Source of the DNA: Legionella sp. MW5194
GTDB lineage: Bacteria; Pseudomonadota; Gammaproteobacteria; Legionellales; Legionellaceae
Reading direction: 5' to 3'
NCBI RefSeq assembly: GCF_016864235.1
Contig: NZ_CP045732.1
Location: 1,736,001 to 1,800,000 of the forward strand
Length of the DNA stretch: 64,000 bases
The notes below the pieces were generated by a model. It had not been told where the DNA came from. It did no database searches and saw nothing but the letters and a program-made list of their open reading frames with translations. This document shows, piece after piece, positions 1 to 7,556 of the stretch. The first letter of the stretch is position 1; every line of letters starts with the position of its first letter. The position numbers were made by a program, and so were the translations under genes.

Positions 1-2
1 GC

Positions 3-968
3 CTGTTTACTGCGTCTCTGGGGCGTTTTCTTATCGGCATCGGTTCGGCCTTTTCCTTCATCGGTGTACTTGTCCTGATTTCCAGATGGTTTCCGCCGCA
101 GCAGTTTGCCGTGCTGGCAGGCATCGCTCAATTAATGAGCTCTGTGGGCGCCATGTTTGGTGAAATGCCATTGGCGGCCTTGATCGAAGCCGTGGGTTGG
201 CGTAATGCCAGTTTTATTCTCGCGGCGGTTGGCTTTCTTCTGGCAGCCTTGATCTGGTTTATTATTCGGGATTATCCCCATCAACCGACGCAAACCCCAC
301 CAAAAAGGGCTTTTATTGATGAATGGAAGCGTTTGCTCAGTGTCTGGCGTCAATCCTACACCTGGTATACAGGCGCCTATGCCTGCACCATCTGGACGCC
401 CATTGCGGTGTTTGCCGCCTTATGGGGTGTGCCTTATTTACAGCAAAAATTCCAGATAAGCGTTATTGCTGCTTCCGGTTTATGCAGCATGATCTGGTTG
501 GGTATTGGCGTCGGCAGCCCACTCCTGGGGTGGGTCAGTGATCGCATTGCCAGCCGCCGGATGGCTTTAGGCTTAAGTTCAGTTTTTGGCCTGGTGGCTA
601 CCCTGTTTCTTCTGTATGTTCCCAATGTTTCTCTGGGGGAAATGTATTTTATCCTGTTTATGCTTGGCATGGGTGCGGGTGGGCAAACGGTCAGTTTTGC
701 CGTGATTAAAGACAATAATCCCCCCGAACTGGTGGGCACGGCCTCCGGCTTTAATAATTTATCCGTGTTAATCGGCGGTGCCGTGTTTCAGCCATTGGTC
801 GGGGTGTTTCTCCACCAAAGCGAGGGCTGGTATAAGGTAAATGGTGTTCCTGTCTACACCGTCGCCAGCTATAACAAAGCCCTGCTGGTCATGCCCTGCT
901 GTTTCCTGCTCAGTCTTGTCATCACGCTTTTCTTTCTTAAAGAGTCGCATCCTGGGCGTCATGGCTAA
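3..968 (+). CDS. MFS transporter, 5' end outside window
   Basis: C-terminal part of a major facilitator superfamily permease of the inner membrane. The frame is open from the first bases of the window, so the true start lies upstream. A GRFLIGIG segment near the beginning matches the conserved helix 4 region of MFS proteins. It is followed by alternating hydrophobic helices, and WVSDRIASRR near the middle is the second-half loop motif of the family (G-x-x-x-D-R-x-x-R-R type). The substrate cannot be read from the sequence. The gene ends immediately before the stop of the convergent squalene-synthase-like gene, with no spacer for a private terminator. Confidence 0.85.
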   Translation: MFTASLGRFLIGIGSAFSFIGVLVLISRWFPPQQFAVLAGIAQLMSSVGAMFGEMPLAALIEAVGWRNASFILAAVGFLLAALIWFIIRDYPHQPTQTPPKRAFIDEWKRLLSVWRQSYTWYTGAYACTIWTPIAVFAALWGVPYLQQKFQISVIAASGLCSMIWLGIGVGSPLLGWVSDRIASRRMALGLSSVFGLVATLFLLYVPNVSLGEMYFILFMLGMGAGGQTVSFAVIKDNNPPELVGTASGFNNLSVLIGGAVFQPLVGVFLHQSEGWYKVNGVPVYTVASYNKALLVMPCCFLLSLVITLFFLKESHPGRHG

Positions 969-1925
969 CTACAGATTGAGATCGGCAAACCTCTCCATGC
1001 TGTGTTGACACAATGAATAAAGTTCCCGGGTGCAGTTTGCCCGGGATTTTCGCGAAATTTTTTTGTACAAAGAAAAGACATAAGATGACGGCAGTTTGAA
1101 TTTTGTCTCTTTTAAAACAGCCGGATTATCAATCATCTTCACCACATGGCTGATCGACAGATAGAGCACAAAACGCACAAAATTTTCAAATTGGCTGTCG
1201 CAGTATGGCAAAGCCTCCAGATAACGAATGGCTGGAAGCGCATCGTTAACCAGGGCATCCTTGCATAGAATATTTAATGACTGCAGAGGAGAATGGCTTG
1301 CGGTGATGCTCTTGGGCCAGCGGTTTTTTTTTAAAATAAACGTGTCTTCATAATAATCACGTAAATTATTGGTTTTTTGTAATAATAATCCCACGTGCCT
1401 GCTTAAGGCCATCAGATAAGCCTCCCCCTCGCTCAAGCGATAAGTATAAAACAACAGGCTGGTTAAAAACTCACCCACGATCCCGGCGGAGTAATAACAG
1501 TAGTCATTCATAGCCGCCACATCATCGATGGGCGTGTGCAAGTATTTCTTCATCCCGTCTTTCATCGCTGTACAGTAATGGAGGCATAATGTTTTTTCAT
1601 GATCATACAGGCGGTTGTACAACATCATCACCCAAGGGTAATAATGAAATTTTTTAGTTTCCTCATCAGGTAGAGCCAGAATAGACTCAAGCAACGACTC
1701 ATCCGGCTTGGCCTGTGATAGACTCATTAAAAGGGCGTCCAGACGCTCGCATTTCTCATGGGGATTTAAATCGCTGGAATCTTCAATGATATCGAGAAGC
1801 TTGTTCAGATTGTATTGGCAGAGAATAGGGACTTTTAAAGGGGAACGTAGCTGAAGAATTGGCACAGAAAAACTTTGCGATTCTTCCAGAAGAAAAGCTT
1901 CGTTTTTTTGCATTATTTCATTCAT
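969..1925 (-). CDS. Squalene/phytoene synthase-like enzyme
   Basis: Predicted trans-isoprenyl diphosphate synthase of the squalene/phytoene synthase family, 318 residues. With this start both aspartate-rich motifs are visible: DIIED at residues 45-49 and NNLRDYYED at 186-194. The YCYYSAG motif lies at 142-148 and LQKTN at 182-186. The wording of the last two resembles farnesyl-diphosphate farnesyltransferase (squalene synthase). The frame is open further upstream to 2012, but the ATG at 1925 has an AGGA ribosome site at good spacing and lies just after the stop of the upstream glycosyltransferase, so I chose it. The product could be squalene, a related C30 compound or a phytoene-like product. 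No other hopanoid or carotenoid gene is in the window. The carboxy-terminal half is divergent. Confidence 0.75.
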   Translation of the reverse strand: MNEIMQKNEAFLLEESQSFSVPILQLRSPLKVPILCQYNLNKLLDIIEDSSDLNPHEKCERLDALLMSLSQAKPDESLLESILALPDEETKKFHYYPWVMMLYNRLYDHEKTLCLHYCTAMKDGMKKYLHTPIDDVAAMNDYCYYSAGIVGEFLTSLLFYTYRLSEGEAYLMALSRHVGLLLQKTNNLRDYYEDTFILKKNRWPKSITASHSPLQSLNILCKDALVNDALPAIRYLEALPYCDSQFENFVRFVLYLSISHVVKMIDNPAVLKETKFKLPSSYVFSLYKKISRKSRANCTRELYSLCQHSMERFADLNL

Positions 1926-1941
1926 AAAATATCCTGGCTTA

Positions 1942-2661
1942 CTAATACCAATACTTGCAGTTTTTTTTCTGCTTATATTGGGATCTAAAAAACAATCCGG
2001 AAAGGAAATCAACTATCAAATGGGTAGAAACAGGGAACTGTTCCAATTTGCGCAAGCACATCGTGACGTATTTTTTATAAATAACGACCTGTTTACCCTG
2101 TTTTGCTGCATACCGCTTTAACGCAATGGAGAGGCTGATGTCTTCTGTCACATAATACTCCTCATCAAAACCGCCAACGGCTAAAAAAGCATCTTTTTTA
2201 CAAAATACAAATGAGCCGGCACAGCGCGTGCACCATTGGGCATACTGATTCCAAACGAAAAAAAGACATTGGGCCAGCCAGGAAATTTCCCTATCCGGTT
2301 TAAGCAAGAAAGAGCCGGCTATGATCTCGGGGTGCAGCAGAATACTTACACTGGTATGAAGCATTTCCTCGCTCATCAACGTATCCGCATCGATAAAAAT
2401 CAACACATCGCCAAACGCACCGCGAGCACCGCTGTTTCGTACCCGCGCTATATTACGTACAGGCTCGAAAAGTACCCGTGCTCCAAAACTTTTCGCAAGC
2501 GCCGCTGTCTTATCTGTGGAATCATTATCCACAACAATCACTTCACCCCGATAAGCATGAAGGGTATGTATAGCCATCTGGACAGAATCAAGCGTAGCCG
2601 GCAAAAAAGCCTCTTCATTATGGGCAGGAATGACAATACTGTAGTGATATTTATCCGACAT
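1942..2661 (-). CDS. Family 2 glycosyltransferase
   Basis: Cytoplasmic GT-A fold glycosyltransferase of 239 residues. The N-terminal YSIVIPAHNEE strand, the nucleotide-binding DND at residues 45-47, the metal-binding DAD at 91-93 and the ED pair at 173-174 are all in the usual GT2 order. There is no obvious membrane domain; a short hydrophobic patch lies near residues 132-140. It sits 16 bases upstream of the squalene-synthase-like gene on the same strand, so the two are probably co-transcribed and may make a glycosylated isoprenoid, which is inference. Sugar donor and acceptor are unknown. Confidence 0.8.
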   Translation of the reverse strand: MSDKYHYSIVIPAHNEEAFLPATLDSVQMAIHTLHAYRGEVIVVDNDSTDKTAALAKSFGARVLFEPVRNIARVRNSGARGAFGDVLIFIDADTLMSEEMLHTSVSILLHPEIIAGSFLLKPDREISWLAQCLFFVWNQYAQWCTRCAGSFVFCKKDAFLAVGGFDEEYYVTEDISLSIALKRYAAKQGKQVVIYKKYVTMCLRKLEQFPVSTHLIVDFLSGLFFRSQYKQKKNCKYWY

Positions 2662-2711
2662 ATAATCATCATGGTATAATGTGACATCTCTAAGTATAGT
2701 CTTCCCCCAGC

Positions 2712-2849
2712 TTATTGAGCATTGGGTTCCTCCCGCTCAGACGGTTCGGGTTCTGGTGAGGTGTCCTGACCTGGCTCAACCTCATTGGGCAGGGAGGGGT
2801 CCTCCAGAGGAATATCAGGTATTTCAGTCGGGTTGTCCGGATTTTGCAT
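2712..2849 (-). CDS. Small Pro/Glu-rich protein (45 aa)
   Basis: A 45-residue open frame not usually called because of its length. It starts at an ATG with an AAGGA ribosome site nine bases upstream and ends at TAA. The product is almost entirely Pro, Glu, Asp and Asn, with PDNPTEIPDIPLEDPS near the start and PEPEPSEREE near the end. It has no signal peptide or hydrophobic segment and is probably disordered. Its composition resembles the acidic Pro/Asp-rich gene at 5982 and the secreted protein at 4385 in the same patch. Function is unknown. Confidence 0.5.
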   Translation of the reverse strand: MQNPDNPTEIPDIPLEDPSLPNEVEPGQDTSPEPEPSEREEPNAQ

Positions 2850-2937
2850 TGTTCTAATCCTTACTGGTTTTCTTTCTTTCATTATAGCGTTGTACTGGCG
2901 GCTATACTGTGATTAGCAACACAACAATGGAAACAGG

Positions 2938-3984
2938 ATGACCGAATCACTGTATTCAATGGAAGAATGTGAGCGTGTTGCCCGACGTGCCTCGTTGCGT
3001 TATGTCAAAGACACGATGCCCGGGATAACGCGCCAGAAAAAGGGCGACGAATTCATTTATTTTCGAGATGGCAAACCATTAAGCGATGAGAACGTCTTAG
3101 CCCGCATCAAAAAACTCGCCATTCCTCCCGCCTACCAGGACGTATGGATATGCCCCTACGAAAACGGACATATTCAGGCTACGGGCCGCGACAAAAACAA
3201 TCGAAAACAATACCGCTATCATCCCCTCTGGTTTAAAGTGCGCAATCAGCAAAAATTCACGGCCATGATTGAATTTGGGCAATCCCTGCCTTTAATCAAG
3301 CGCCACATTAGCCGCGAGCTCAACAAACCGGCACAGTTAAATCGAGCGCAGGTTATTTGTGCCATTATTTATTTGCTTTATCATTTCAACGTGCGAGTAG
3401 GGAATACGGCTTATGCAAGACAAAATAAATCGTATGGATTAACCACATTACGAAAAAAACACCTGTCATTGAAGAGAAATAAAGCAATACTTAATTTTAG
3501 AGGAAAAAATGCAAAATTATGGAACATAATATTAAGCGACAAACGAATAATAAAAATTTTGAAAAAATGTGAAGAAATATCAGGTTATGAATTATTTAAA
3601 TACATCGATAAAAATAATTCATTAACGATTGTCACGTCTCAGGACGTAAATTTTTATCTAAAAAGCATTACCAATTATCCATTCACGGCCAAAGATTTTC
3701 GAACCTGGATTGCCTGCCGCGAAACGCTGTGCCGTTTAATTCGTTGTCTACCCTGCGAAGAAACATCTGATCCGTTCAATGACACCATAAAGCAGGTTTC
3801 TAAACTCATGGGACATACGCCTGCCATATGTCAGAAAAACTACATTCATCCCGACATTATTTTATCCTGGAAGAATAATAACCTCCGGGATTGGGTAGAT
3901 AAAAATCGCGATAAAATTGCCCGTCTTACAGAAGATAAAATCTTGCTTTTATGGCTTAAATCAAATAAAAAAAGAACAAAATAA
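2938..3984 (+). CDS. DNA topoisomerase IB (poxvirus/bacterial type)
   Basis: Type IB topoisomerase of 348 residues, which relaxes supercoils through a 3'-phosphotyrosyl intermediate. The N-terminal domain (about 1-105) has the FIYFRDGKP and AIPPAYQDVWICP signatures. The catalytic domain carries R153 (in RVGN), a lysine at 173/174 (RKKHL), R255 (DFRTW), H293 (MGHT) and the nucleophile Y302 (KNYIHPD). The full catalytic set is present, so the enzyme is probably active. The stretch around 3410-3660 is much richer in A and T than the flanks, yet the frame stays intact. Bacterial homologues often lie in stress or DNA-repair islands, which fits the neighbours here. A hairpin follows the stop. Confidence 0.93.
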   Translation: MTESLYSMEECERVARRASLRYVKDTMPGITRQKKGDEFIYFRDGKPLSDENVLARIKKLAIPPAYQDVWICPYENGHIQATGRDKNNRKQYRYHPLWFKVRNQQKFTAMIEFGQSLPLIKRHISRELNKPAQLNRAQVICAIIYLLYHFNVRVGNTAYARQNKSYGLTTLRKKHLSLKRNKAILNFRGKNAKLWNIILSDKRIIKILKKCEEISGYELFKYIDKNNSLTIVTSQDVNFYLKSITNYPFTAKDFRTWIACRETLCRLIRCLPCEETSDPFNDTIKQVSKLMGHTPAICQKNYIHPDIILSWKNNNLRDWVDKNRDKIARLTEDKILLLWLKSNKKRTK

Positions 3985-3995
3985 TCATTTTTTTA

Positions 3996-4021
3996 TTGAT
4001 AAAAATTTGCATTTTTATCAA
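3996..4021 (+). terminator. AT-rich hairpin after topoisomerase IB gene
   Basis: An 11-base perfect inverted repeat (TTGATAAAAAT and ATTTTTATCAA) with a four-base loop starts 12 bases after the topoisomerase stop. The stem is AT-rich and lacks a strong U-tract directly after it, so it is a weak terminator candidate. Confidence 0.4.
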
Positions 4022-4061
4022 TCTTCTTTGCACATTTTATCGTTAAAAATTGACCATTTTG

Positions 4062-4077
4062 TTTGACAATTGTCAAA
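4062..4077. promoter_or_regulatory. 16-bp perfect palindrome, possible operator
   Basis: TTTGACAATTGTCAAA is a perfect 16-base palindrome in an AT-rich leader about 75 bases before the small gene at 4151. It contains a consensus-like -35 hexamer, TTGACA, on both strands. No convincing -10 hexamer at the right distance was found, so it may be an operator for a dimeric regulator rather than a complete promoter. Confidence 0.4.
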
Positions 4078-4150
4078 ATTATGCTTTAGTTTAAATAGGG
4101 AAATTAATTTGGAGCATGAGGTTTATTAACAAAAAATGGCGGAGATAAAT

Positions 4151-4348
4151 ATGGAAATTTCTAAGGAAACCGTACAGGCTGTTCAGGAACTGTGCCATAT
4201 TTCAGATGAACTTAAAGAAATCAGGATAGCATTAAATAAATTGGTTACTATTTTTATAGAAACCCCTTATCAAACCCACCCAAACACCTTGACGAAGTAT
4301 TTGGAATTCAAAGGAAAGAAACCTCAAACCAGTAACATAACGCTTTAA
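4151..4348 (+). CDS. Small hypothetical protein (65 aa)
   Basis: Short protein with a predicted amphipathic helical N-terminal half (ETVQAVQELCHISDELKEIR) and a basic, polar C-terminus. An in-frame ATG exists at 4136, but only the ATG at 4151 has a well-placed GGAG ribosome site (4141-4144), which decides the start. It lies downstream of a 16-base palindrome and 36 bases before the secreted low-complexity gene, possibly as one unit. I do not recognise the family. The helical region could form a small coiled coil. Confidence 0.5.
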   Translation: MEISKETVQAVQELCHISDELKEIRIALNKLVTIFIETPYQTHPNTLTKYLEFKGKKPQTSNITL

Positions 4349-4384
4349 TCACGATGGCGTGTATGAAGGAGCCACAGGAGACGA

Positions 4385-4834
4385 ATGATGAAACGGATTA
4401 TTCCAATGAGTATTTTACTTGGAGGCCTTTTAGTTGCGCAAAGTCCCATTGGGGCTGCAGCCAATGTCCCCAATACGACGCTGCCGTCCACGACAGTGAA
4501 TCCGGCATCGCCGACAACACCCTCTCCCACGGATCCAACCACACCGTCACCTACTGATCCAACCACTCCGACCGATCCTACTCTCCCGCAACCTGACGAT
4601 GACAATGGAACGTCAACACCGTCAACAACCGATAATGGGACAGGGATAGATCCGGCAACAGGGACAGGCACCAATACCGGGACAGGAGCCACGGACATGG
4701 GCATTTCAACGGATCCCGATACGGATGCCACCGGAACCACAATAAACACCGGCACGGATGATGACGACGATGAGAGTGATGATGTCCTGGATGACACCAA
4801 CACGAACCAGGATGGTATCTCGACAGGGGAGTAA
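4385..4834 (+). CDS. Secreted Thr/Pro/Asp-rich low-complexity protein
   Basis: A 149-residue protein with a plausible signal peptide (KRIIPMSILLGGLLVAQ, then an AAA-type cleavage region near residue 25) and a mature part made almost wholly of Thr, Pro, Asp, Gly and Ser. It includes tandem PTDPTTPS units around residues 46-65 and an acidic run (DDDDDESDD) near residue 125. An AGGAG ribosome site precedes tandem ATG codons. The mature chain should be disordered and strongly acidic, and Asp/Thr-rich tracts of this kind can bind divalent cations, which is inference. The opposite strand is also open across the gene, but only as a by-product of its composition. Function unknown. Confidence 0.65.
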   Translation: MMKRIIPMSILLGGLLVAQSPIGAAANVPNTTLPSTTVNPASPTTPSPTDPTTPSPTDPTTPTDPTLPQPDDDNGTSTPSTTDNGTGIDPATGTGTNTGTGATDMGISTDPDTDATGTTINTGTDDDDDESDDVLDDTNTNQDGISTGE

Positions 4835-4851
4835 TAGGTCAGGAGCTAATC

Positions 4852-5699
4852 ATGGAAAAACAACCTGCTCAGCATCAAAAAAGACAACCAGGGATTGAGG
4901 CCATCATGACACCTCAACCGGAATACTTATCCTCCAGTTATAAAGGAAGCGAAAAATTACAAGGAAAAATCGCACTGATAACCGGAGGAGACAGTGGCAT
5001 AGGACGCGCAGTCGCCTGTGCCTTTGCCATGGAAGGCGCCGACCTGGTTGTCCATTACCTGAATGAACATCAGGATGCTGAGAAAACAAAAGAACTCATA
5101 GAACACACAGGACAATCCTGTCTGTTGCTTGCAGCCAATCTGCAGAATTACACTGCCTGTGACGAGGTGGTCAGGCAAACGATGGAGCGTTATGGCCGCC
5201 TTGACATATTGGTTAATAATGTGGCTGAGCAACACCCACAGGACACTATGGAAGACATTAGTTGCGAACAAATGGAAAAACGTTTAAAACTAATTTCTTC
5301 TCTTATTTTTATATGATTAAAGCCGCGTTGCCTTTCCTGAAAAAGGGCAGCGTTATTATCAACACCACTTCGGTGACGGCTTATAAAGGCAGCGAACACC
5401 TGATTGATTATTCGGCCACCAAAGGCGCCATTCTGGCCCTGACCCGGTCACTTTCGCAAAATCTGGTTTCCCGGGGCATTCGCGTCAATGCTGTCGCACC
5501 AGGTCCTATCTGGACGCCGCTTATTCCTGCGAGCTTCAATGAAGAGGAGGTCCAGGAATTTGGCAGTCAAGTTCCCATGAAACGCGCAGGTCAGCCCGCC
5601 GAAGTTGCGCCAGCCTATGTTTTTCTCGCTTCGAATGACTCGTCTTACATGACCGGACAGGTCATTCATCCCAATGGCGGGGTCATTGTTAATGGTTAG
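4852..5699 (+). pseudogene. SDR-family oxidoreductase (YghA-like), frameshifted
   Basis: Short-chain dehydrogenase/reductase of the YghA/glucose-dehydrogenase-like subgroup, NAD(P)-dependent, cytoplasmic. The first part holds the cofactor motif TGGDSGIGRA and NNVAEQHPQ. The second part, in another frame, holds the catalytic Ser (NTTSVTAY) and YSATKGA (YxxxK), then APGPIWTPL and the C-terminal TGQVIHPNGG. The break is in a run of five A at 5276-5280; six A would join the parts into one full-length protein of about 282 residues. An AGGAG site precedes the ATG. It is either a recent single-base pseudogene or a sequencing error. Such SDRs commonly sit beside the small stress gene found just downstream. 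Confidence 0.85.
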
Positions 5700-5722
5700 A
5701 TTTATGATCAAGGAGTGACATC

Positions 5723-5902
5723 ATGAGCCAGGGCGATAAATCAAAATACACAGACAAGCAAAAACGAAAAGCGGAACACATTGAAGAAGGCTATGAACGT
5801 CAAGGCGTCTCTTCTAAAGAGGCTGAGCGCCGTGCCTGGGCTACCGTCAACAAACAAGACGGCGGAGGCAAGAGATCAGGCGGCTCAGGACGTAAAAAAT
5901 AA
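5723..5902 (+). CDS. Small 'plasmid stabilization' family protein (59 aa)
   Basis: A 59-residue, very hydrophilic protein with the wording KYTDKQKRKAEHIEEGYE, then SSKEAERRAWATVNK and a Gly/Ser/Lys tail. This matches a widespread small family that databases usually label plasmid stabilization protein; I know of no demonstrated plasmid role. It starts at an ATG with AGGAG seven bases upstream, and is 23 bases after the SDR gene, so the two probably share a transcript. Homologues often accompany general-stress genes. The charged, glycine-ended sequence suggests a nucleic-acid-associated or disordered protein, which is inference. Confidence 0.75.
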   Translation: MSQGDKSKYTDKQKRKAEHIEEGYERQGVSSKEAERRAWATVNKQDGGGKRSGGSGRKK

Positions 5903-5910
5903 GCACACAG

Positions 5911-5962
5911 CAGTCTAATTGATCTATAATTAGACAGCTATAGCGCTTTTCGCAGTCTAATT
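5911..5962. repeat. Direct plus inverted 8-10 bp repeats between small genes
   Basis: CAGTCTAATT occurs at 5911-5920 and again at 5953-5962. AATTAGAC at 5928-5935 is the inverse of GTCTAATT at 5913-5920, giving an 8-base stem with a 7-base loop. The arrangement could be a weak terminator for the upstream gene or an operator for the downstream acidic gene. There is no U-tract after the stem. Confidence 0.45.
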
Positions 5963-5981
5963 CCATTAAAAGGAATTTATT

Positions 5982-6173
5982 ATGGATGAACAATTTGATA
6001 ACTTGATAAGTATGGCCAGCCCGCTTGATCCGGACAGTCCCTTACCAACCGATCCTGTGAATCCTGGCCCGGATGTCCCGGATGAGCCCGAATACCCTGT
6101 CCCCGTTGTCCATGATGATGACAACACGGTGACACCGGATGATCTGGACACGGACGATATTGATGGCGGTTAG
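5982..6173 (+). CDS. Small acidic Pro/Asp-rich protein (63 aa)
   Basis: A 63-residue protein preceded by an AAGGAA ribosome site. After a short mixed N-terminus it is dominated by Pro and Asp (SPLDPDSPLPTDPVNPGPDVPDE-type sequence in residues 13-35, then a DDD- and TDD-rich tail). It has no signal peptide and is expected to be disordered and strongly negative. Composition and the repeated P-x-D-P wording tie it to the secreted protein at 4385 and the 45-residue gene at 2712. Function unknown. Confidence 0.6.
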   Translation: MDEQFDNLISMASPLDPDSPLPTDPVNPGPDVPDEPEYPVPVVHDDDNTVTPDDLDTDDIDGG

Positions 6174-6203
6174 CTAGACCTTAAAGGAAGGAGAGGATCG
6201 AAA

Positions 6204-6452
6204 ATGGTGGAATATCTCTATAAGGGATTTAAAGTGTCTTACAATATAAAACCAATAAAAAATCAAACCAAACTCTTTGAAGCCGAAGGGTACGTTGCCC
6301 GTTTGGCCGATACGGAGCCTCCCCAGAGAAAGCGATTTCATACGGAGTCCACGTCCATGCAGGGTGTTACGGCCGAGATTAAAAAATTACTTGAAAATTA
6401 CATTGATTTCGAATGGAAAGAATTCCACGAAATTCATGATCAGAATCTATGA
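6204..6452 (+). CDS. Small hypothetical protein (82 aa)
   Basis: An 82-residue protein with a strong AGGAGAGG ribosome site before its ATG, 30 bases after the acidic gene. The N-terminal half looks like a small beta sheet (YLYKGFKVSYNIKP, FEAEGYVARL) and the C-terminal half like a helix (GVTAEIKKLLENYIDFEWKEF). The pattern is compatible with a compact alpha/beta domain, but I do not recognise the family. It ends 14 bases before the stop of a convergent gene. Confidence 0.6.
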   Translation: MVEYLYKGFKVSYNIKPIKNQTKLFEAEGYVARLADTEPPQRKRFHTESTSMQGVTAEIKKLLENYIDFEWKEFHEIHDQNL

Positions 6453-6466
6453 TCCGGCTTATTGGG

Positions 6467-6739
6467 TTATGTGTATTCATTGATCAATACGATTTGTAAC
6501 CCTGCTTCACTTAAGGACAGGAAATTGTAGCCAGGATCAATCGTTGTCCTTTCAAGCCATTCATTGGCAATGCAGACATCGGTCAGACGCTGAGCCTCTT
6601 CCAGACTGACCGGTTGTTTTAATTTTTCTGATAAGGTGGCGGCGGCCGTTTCATCAATGTTTAAAAAAACATCGTTTCGCGTGACGCCACGCGCCTTAAT
6701 TTCATCATAAAACAGCTTGAGAATGTCCAGTTCGTTCAT
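6467..6739 (-). CDS. Small hypothetical protein, possible winged-helix fold (90 aa)
   Basis: A 90-residue cytoplasmic protein, mostly helical. Its C-terminal part (TDVCIANEWLERT, then YNFLSLSEAGLQIV) reads like the recognition helix and wing of a winged helix-turn-helix domain, where L-S-x-x-G is common just after the wing. This is a pattern-level impression only. It is convergent with the 82-residue gene and stands alone on its strand. Confidence 0.5.
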   Translation of the reverse strand: MNELDILKLFYDEIKARGVTRNDVFLNIDETAAATLSEKLKQPVSLEEAQRLTDVCIANEWLERTTIDPGYNFLSLSEAGLQIVLINEYT

Positions 6740-6872
6740 AAGATTATTCCCGTTAATCCTGCCTTATCTATAGCATAGACGAGAGACGGTAATTAAAAAA
6801 AGAGAGTAACCGTACTGGTATTTAATTCTATACTTAACAATAATGCAGGGATTGCAGCATCAGGAGCAAACA

Positions 6873-7259
6873 ATGACTAAAAAAATACTCATGTTACCCT
6901 TACTCGTTGCGTTCAGCCTGTTATCAGGCTGCTGGACAACGCAATCAGGCCAAAAATCAGGCATTATTGTGAAAGTCGCCAAAGAAGGGCGGTGGTGGGG
7001 CACTTATGAGGGCGAATTGATACGAGGCGGTTTGGACAATGCCAGTGGGGCAACCGGACGCGAGTTTCACTTCACTTTAGGCCAATTCAAGTCTGATTTG
7101 GTGGAAAAAGCAATTTACGCCATGGAAAACAACCGGCACGTGGTGCTGACTTATCATTGTGAGGAATTTGTGGCTCCCTGGCGGGGAGAAACCCGGTGTT
7201 TTGTTGACAGTATCCGTATCCTTGAAACGGTTAACAAGCCTGGCACGGCAAAGCAGTAG
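6873..7259 (+). CDS. Predicted lipoprotein of unknown function
   Basis: A 128-residue lipoprotein. It starts at the ATG at 6873, which has a CAGGAG ribosome site; an in-frame ATG at 6843 lacks one and would spoil the signal peptide. After KK the hydrophobic stretch ends in the lipobox LLSGC, so the mature protein should be lipidated on Cys and anchored in a membrane, probably the outer one since the next residues are WTT rather than Asp. The mature domain (GIIVKVAKEGRWWGTYEGEL, then HVVLTYHCEEFVAPWRGETRCFVDSI) resembles a phage-like 6-kDa-type beta domain seen in other bacterial lipoproteins. A pair of cysteines could form a disulfide. Confidence 0.7.
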   Translation: MTKKILMLPLLVAFSLLSGCWTTQSGQKSGIIVKVAKEGRWWGTYEGELIRGGLDNASGATGREFHFTLGQFKSDLVEKAIYAMENNRHVVLTYHCEEFVAPWRGETRCFVDSIRILETVNKPGTAKQ

Positions 7260-7556
7260 ACTATTCATCCAGCCCGCCGCTGGCGGGCATGTGAGCTTAG
7301 ACCCGTTTCTCAATTCGCTAAGGCCGCTCAGATTGATGCTGGAAATAGGGCGGCCGATTGGCACATCCGGATCTTAAATCTGATTATTGATGATTTTATA
7401 TCCTTCTGTATCCGATGTAGTTGTGGAAGCATGGACATTGCCTGAAGGAAAAAATATCCTATGATTTCGCCCCTTGTCGCTCGTTAAGCCAGCACCTGGA
7501 GAACAAGGAAACCTGTGCCTGCATAGGTAATCAATAACCATGAAAAGGAAGATCAG
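7260..7556. other. Intergenic region with one GC-rich hairpin
   Basis: About 300 bases without a convincing gene. GCCCGCC and GGCGGGC at 7272-7288 form a 7-base stem with a 3-base loop just after the lipoprotein stop, a plausible transcription stop although no U-tract follows. Nothing else was recognised up to the AAGGAAG ribosome site of the next gene. Confidence 0.5.

Noticed and set aside
4345-4803. Minus-strand 152-aa frame rich in Val and Ser opposite the secreted low-complexity gene
   Set aside because: It mirrors the repetitive composition of the plus-strand gene, which has a signal peptide and a good ribosome site; the minus frame has neither.
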